A stretch of 6,297 bases of DNA from JBLIOB01 sp047639575. Lineage in GTDB: Bacteria > Bacteroidota > Bacteroidia > Flavobacteriales_D > Parvicellaceae. Below the pieces are notes generated by a model that was not told the DNA's origin, did not search any database, and saw only the letters and a program-made list of their open reading frames with translations. The stretch lies in NCBI GenBank assembly GCA_047639575.1, contig JBLIOB010000257.1, positions 1-6,297 on the forward strand. Reading direction: 5' to 3'. This document shows positions 5,738 to 6,297 of this stretch, one piece after another. Every line of letters starts with the position of its first letter. Positions within the stretch are counted from its first letter, which is position 1. Position numbers and translations under genes: made by a program.

Positions 5738-5775
5738 AGATGTTGGGCGCGATAAACTTTTATAATTAATTACAA

Positions 5776-6297
5776 ATGAAAAAAAGTAAACTTTTTTTAA
5801 TGGCACTGCTATGTTCGTTTGCCATTGTTTTGATCTTCTCATGTAGTAAAGATCAATCAATAGTTGAGTCAAGTCAAATTGAGAATGCAGCTTCTCAGAC
5901 CAATCAAGTACAAGTGGATAATTGCAGCAATCCTTATCATGACGTAGCAAGTTATGAAGACGGTGCACATGTTATGGAAAATCTTATTTATGTCGAAAGA
6001 GATTATAATAATGTCAATGATTTAGATACAAAAGAAGCGTATTTTGATCATTACGCAGACTTTGACAGTGAAAATACCGGTGCAATGCAGACCTTCGATC
6101 TCCATGGACGGAGGTACAAAGAGTTGGGTCATGATGGGTATGTTGATTTTGCAACTTCTCAGGGCATTGTGTCGAATGAATTGAACTTTTATTTGAAGGA
6201 ATTTAGAGCCGACTTTGTTAGTTTTATCAATTTAAATCATCCATCCTTAGAGGCATACAATCAGTATATTGTAAGCAAAGGAGATGAACTGGATGCA
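5776..6297 (+). CDS. Lipoprotein of unknown function, cut by the window edge
   Basis: An ATG at 5776 opens a frame of 174 codons with no stop before the window ends, so the C-terminus is missing. The start begins MKKSK followed by a hydrophobic stretch (about 6-22) and a lipobox-like LIFSC, making Cys23 the probable lipidated residue; SKDQ follows. A Ser/Gln/Glu/Asn-rich linker (about 24-48) leads into the mature domain, which is acidic and rich in Tyr, Asp and Asn, with DNCSNPYHDVASYEDG (48-63), YADFDSENTGAMQTFDL (93-109) and a Cys50. I recognise no domain. The protein is expected in the periplasm or on an outer-membrane face. No clear promoter stands directly upstream; a nested inverted repeat (5676-5745) lies in the leader region, 30 bp from the start. 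Confidence 0.85.
   Translation, partial: MKKSKLFLMALLCSFAIVLIFSCSKDQSIVESSQIENAASQTNQVQVDNCSNPYHDVASYEDGAHVMENLIYVERDYNNVNDLDTKEAYFDHYADFDSENTGAMQTFDLHGRRYKELGHDGYVDFATSQGIVSNELNFYLKEFRADFVSFINLNHPSLEAYNQYIVSKGDELDA

Larger units (their letters stand above)
5195..5775. other. 581-bp gap with inverted repeats, no intact gene
   Basis: No frame here has both a normal start and a believable length. The gap holds several inverted repeats: gcatca/tgatgc (5245-5250 and 5261-5266); an 18-bp palindrome gaatcatt-aa-aatgattc (5504-5521); gtttacttc/gaagtaaac (5585-5593 and 5606-5614, 12-nt loop); and caacatct/agatgttg (5676-5683 and 5738-5745) enclosing aactca/tgagtt (5707-5712 and 5724-5729). It also holds two stretches that read like damaged coding sequence, listed separately. 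None of the hairpins has the stem and U-tract of a standard terminator for the GNAT gene. Confidence 0.55.

Noticed and set aside
5717..5968. 83-codon minus-strand frame
   Set aside because: It is antisense to the start of the lipoprotein gene at 5776, which has a signal peptide, a lipobox and a long open frame to the window edge.

Overview
The window looks like chromosomal DNA from a member of the Bacteroidota (Flavobacteriia or Cytophagia-like). It is AT-rich, starts have A-rich upstream sequence instead of clear Shine-Dalgarno motifs, several Bacteroidota-type promoter elements (TTG ... TAnnTTTG) can be picked out, and many of the genes encode small lipoproteins or exported proteins. The phylum is inferred from these traits; no marker gene is present. 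I see no mobile element, CRISPR array, tRNA or rRNA.

Layout. Bases 1-312 hold no gene I can support. A strong hairpin (313-348) ends a leftward two-gene unit: an NfsB-like nitroreductase (1190-1822) followed after 11 bp by an exported Hsp31/DJ-1-type protein (372-1178). After a 574-bp gap, an atypical NAD(P)-binding SDR gene (2397-3026) runs rightward, then a NlpC/P60 lipoprotein (3100-3750). A 247-bp spacer contains a 72-bp sequence able to fold as a three-way junction (3803-3874). Next come a small exported protein of unknown function (3998-4411) with a strong terminator (4475-4513), and a RimJ/RimL-type GNAT acetyltransferase (4631-5194) preceded by a 30-codon in-frame upstream ORF. A 581-bp gap follows, with inverted repeats and possible decayed coding fragments. 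The window ends inside a lipoprotein gene (5776 to the edge).

How the genes may work together. The nitroreductase, the Hsp31-like protein and the divergent SDR all belong to families tied to reactive electrophiles (quinones, nitro compounds, dicarbonyls), so a small stress or detoxification neighbourhood is a reasonable inference. The NlpC/P60 protein probably trims peptidoglycan. The exported 137-aa protein, the GNAT and the last lipoprotein show no clear functional link to each other. I found no convincing new multi-gene system. The best leads are the structured spacer element at 3803-3874, the envelope-targeted Hsp31-like protein, and the gap at 5195-5775.
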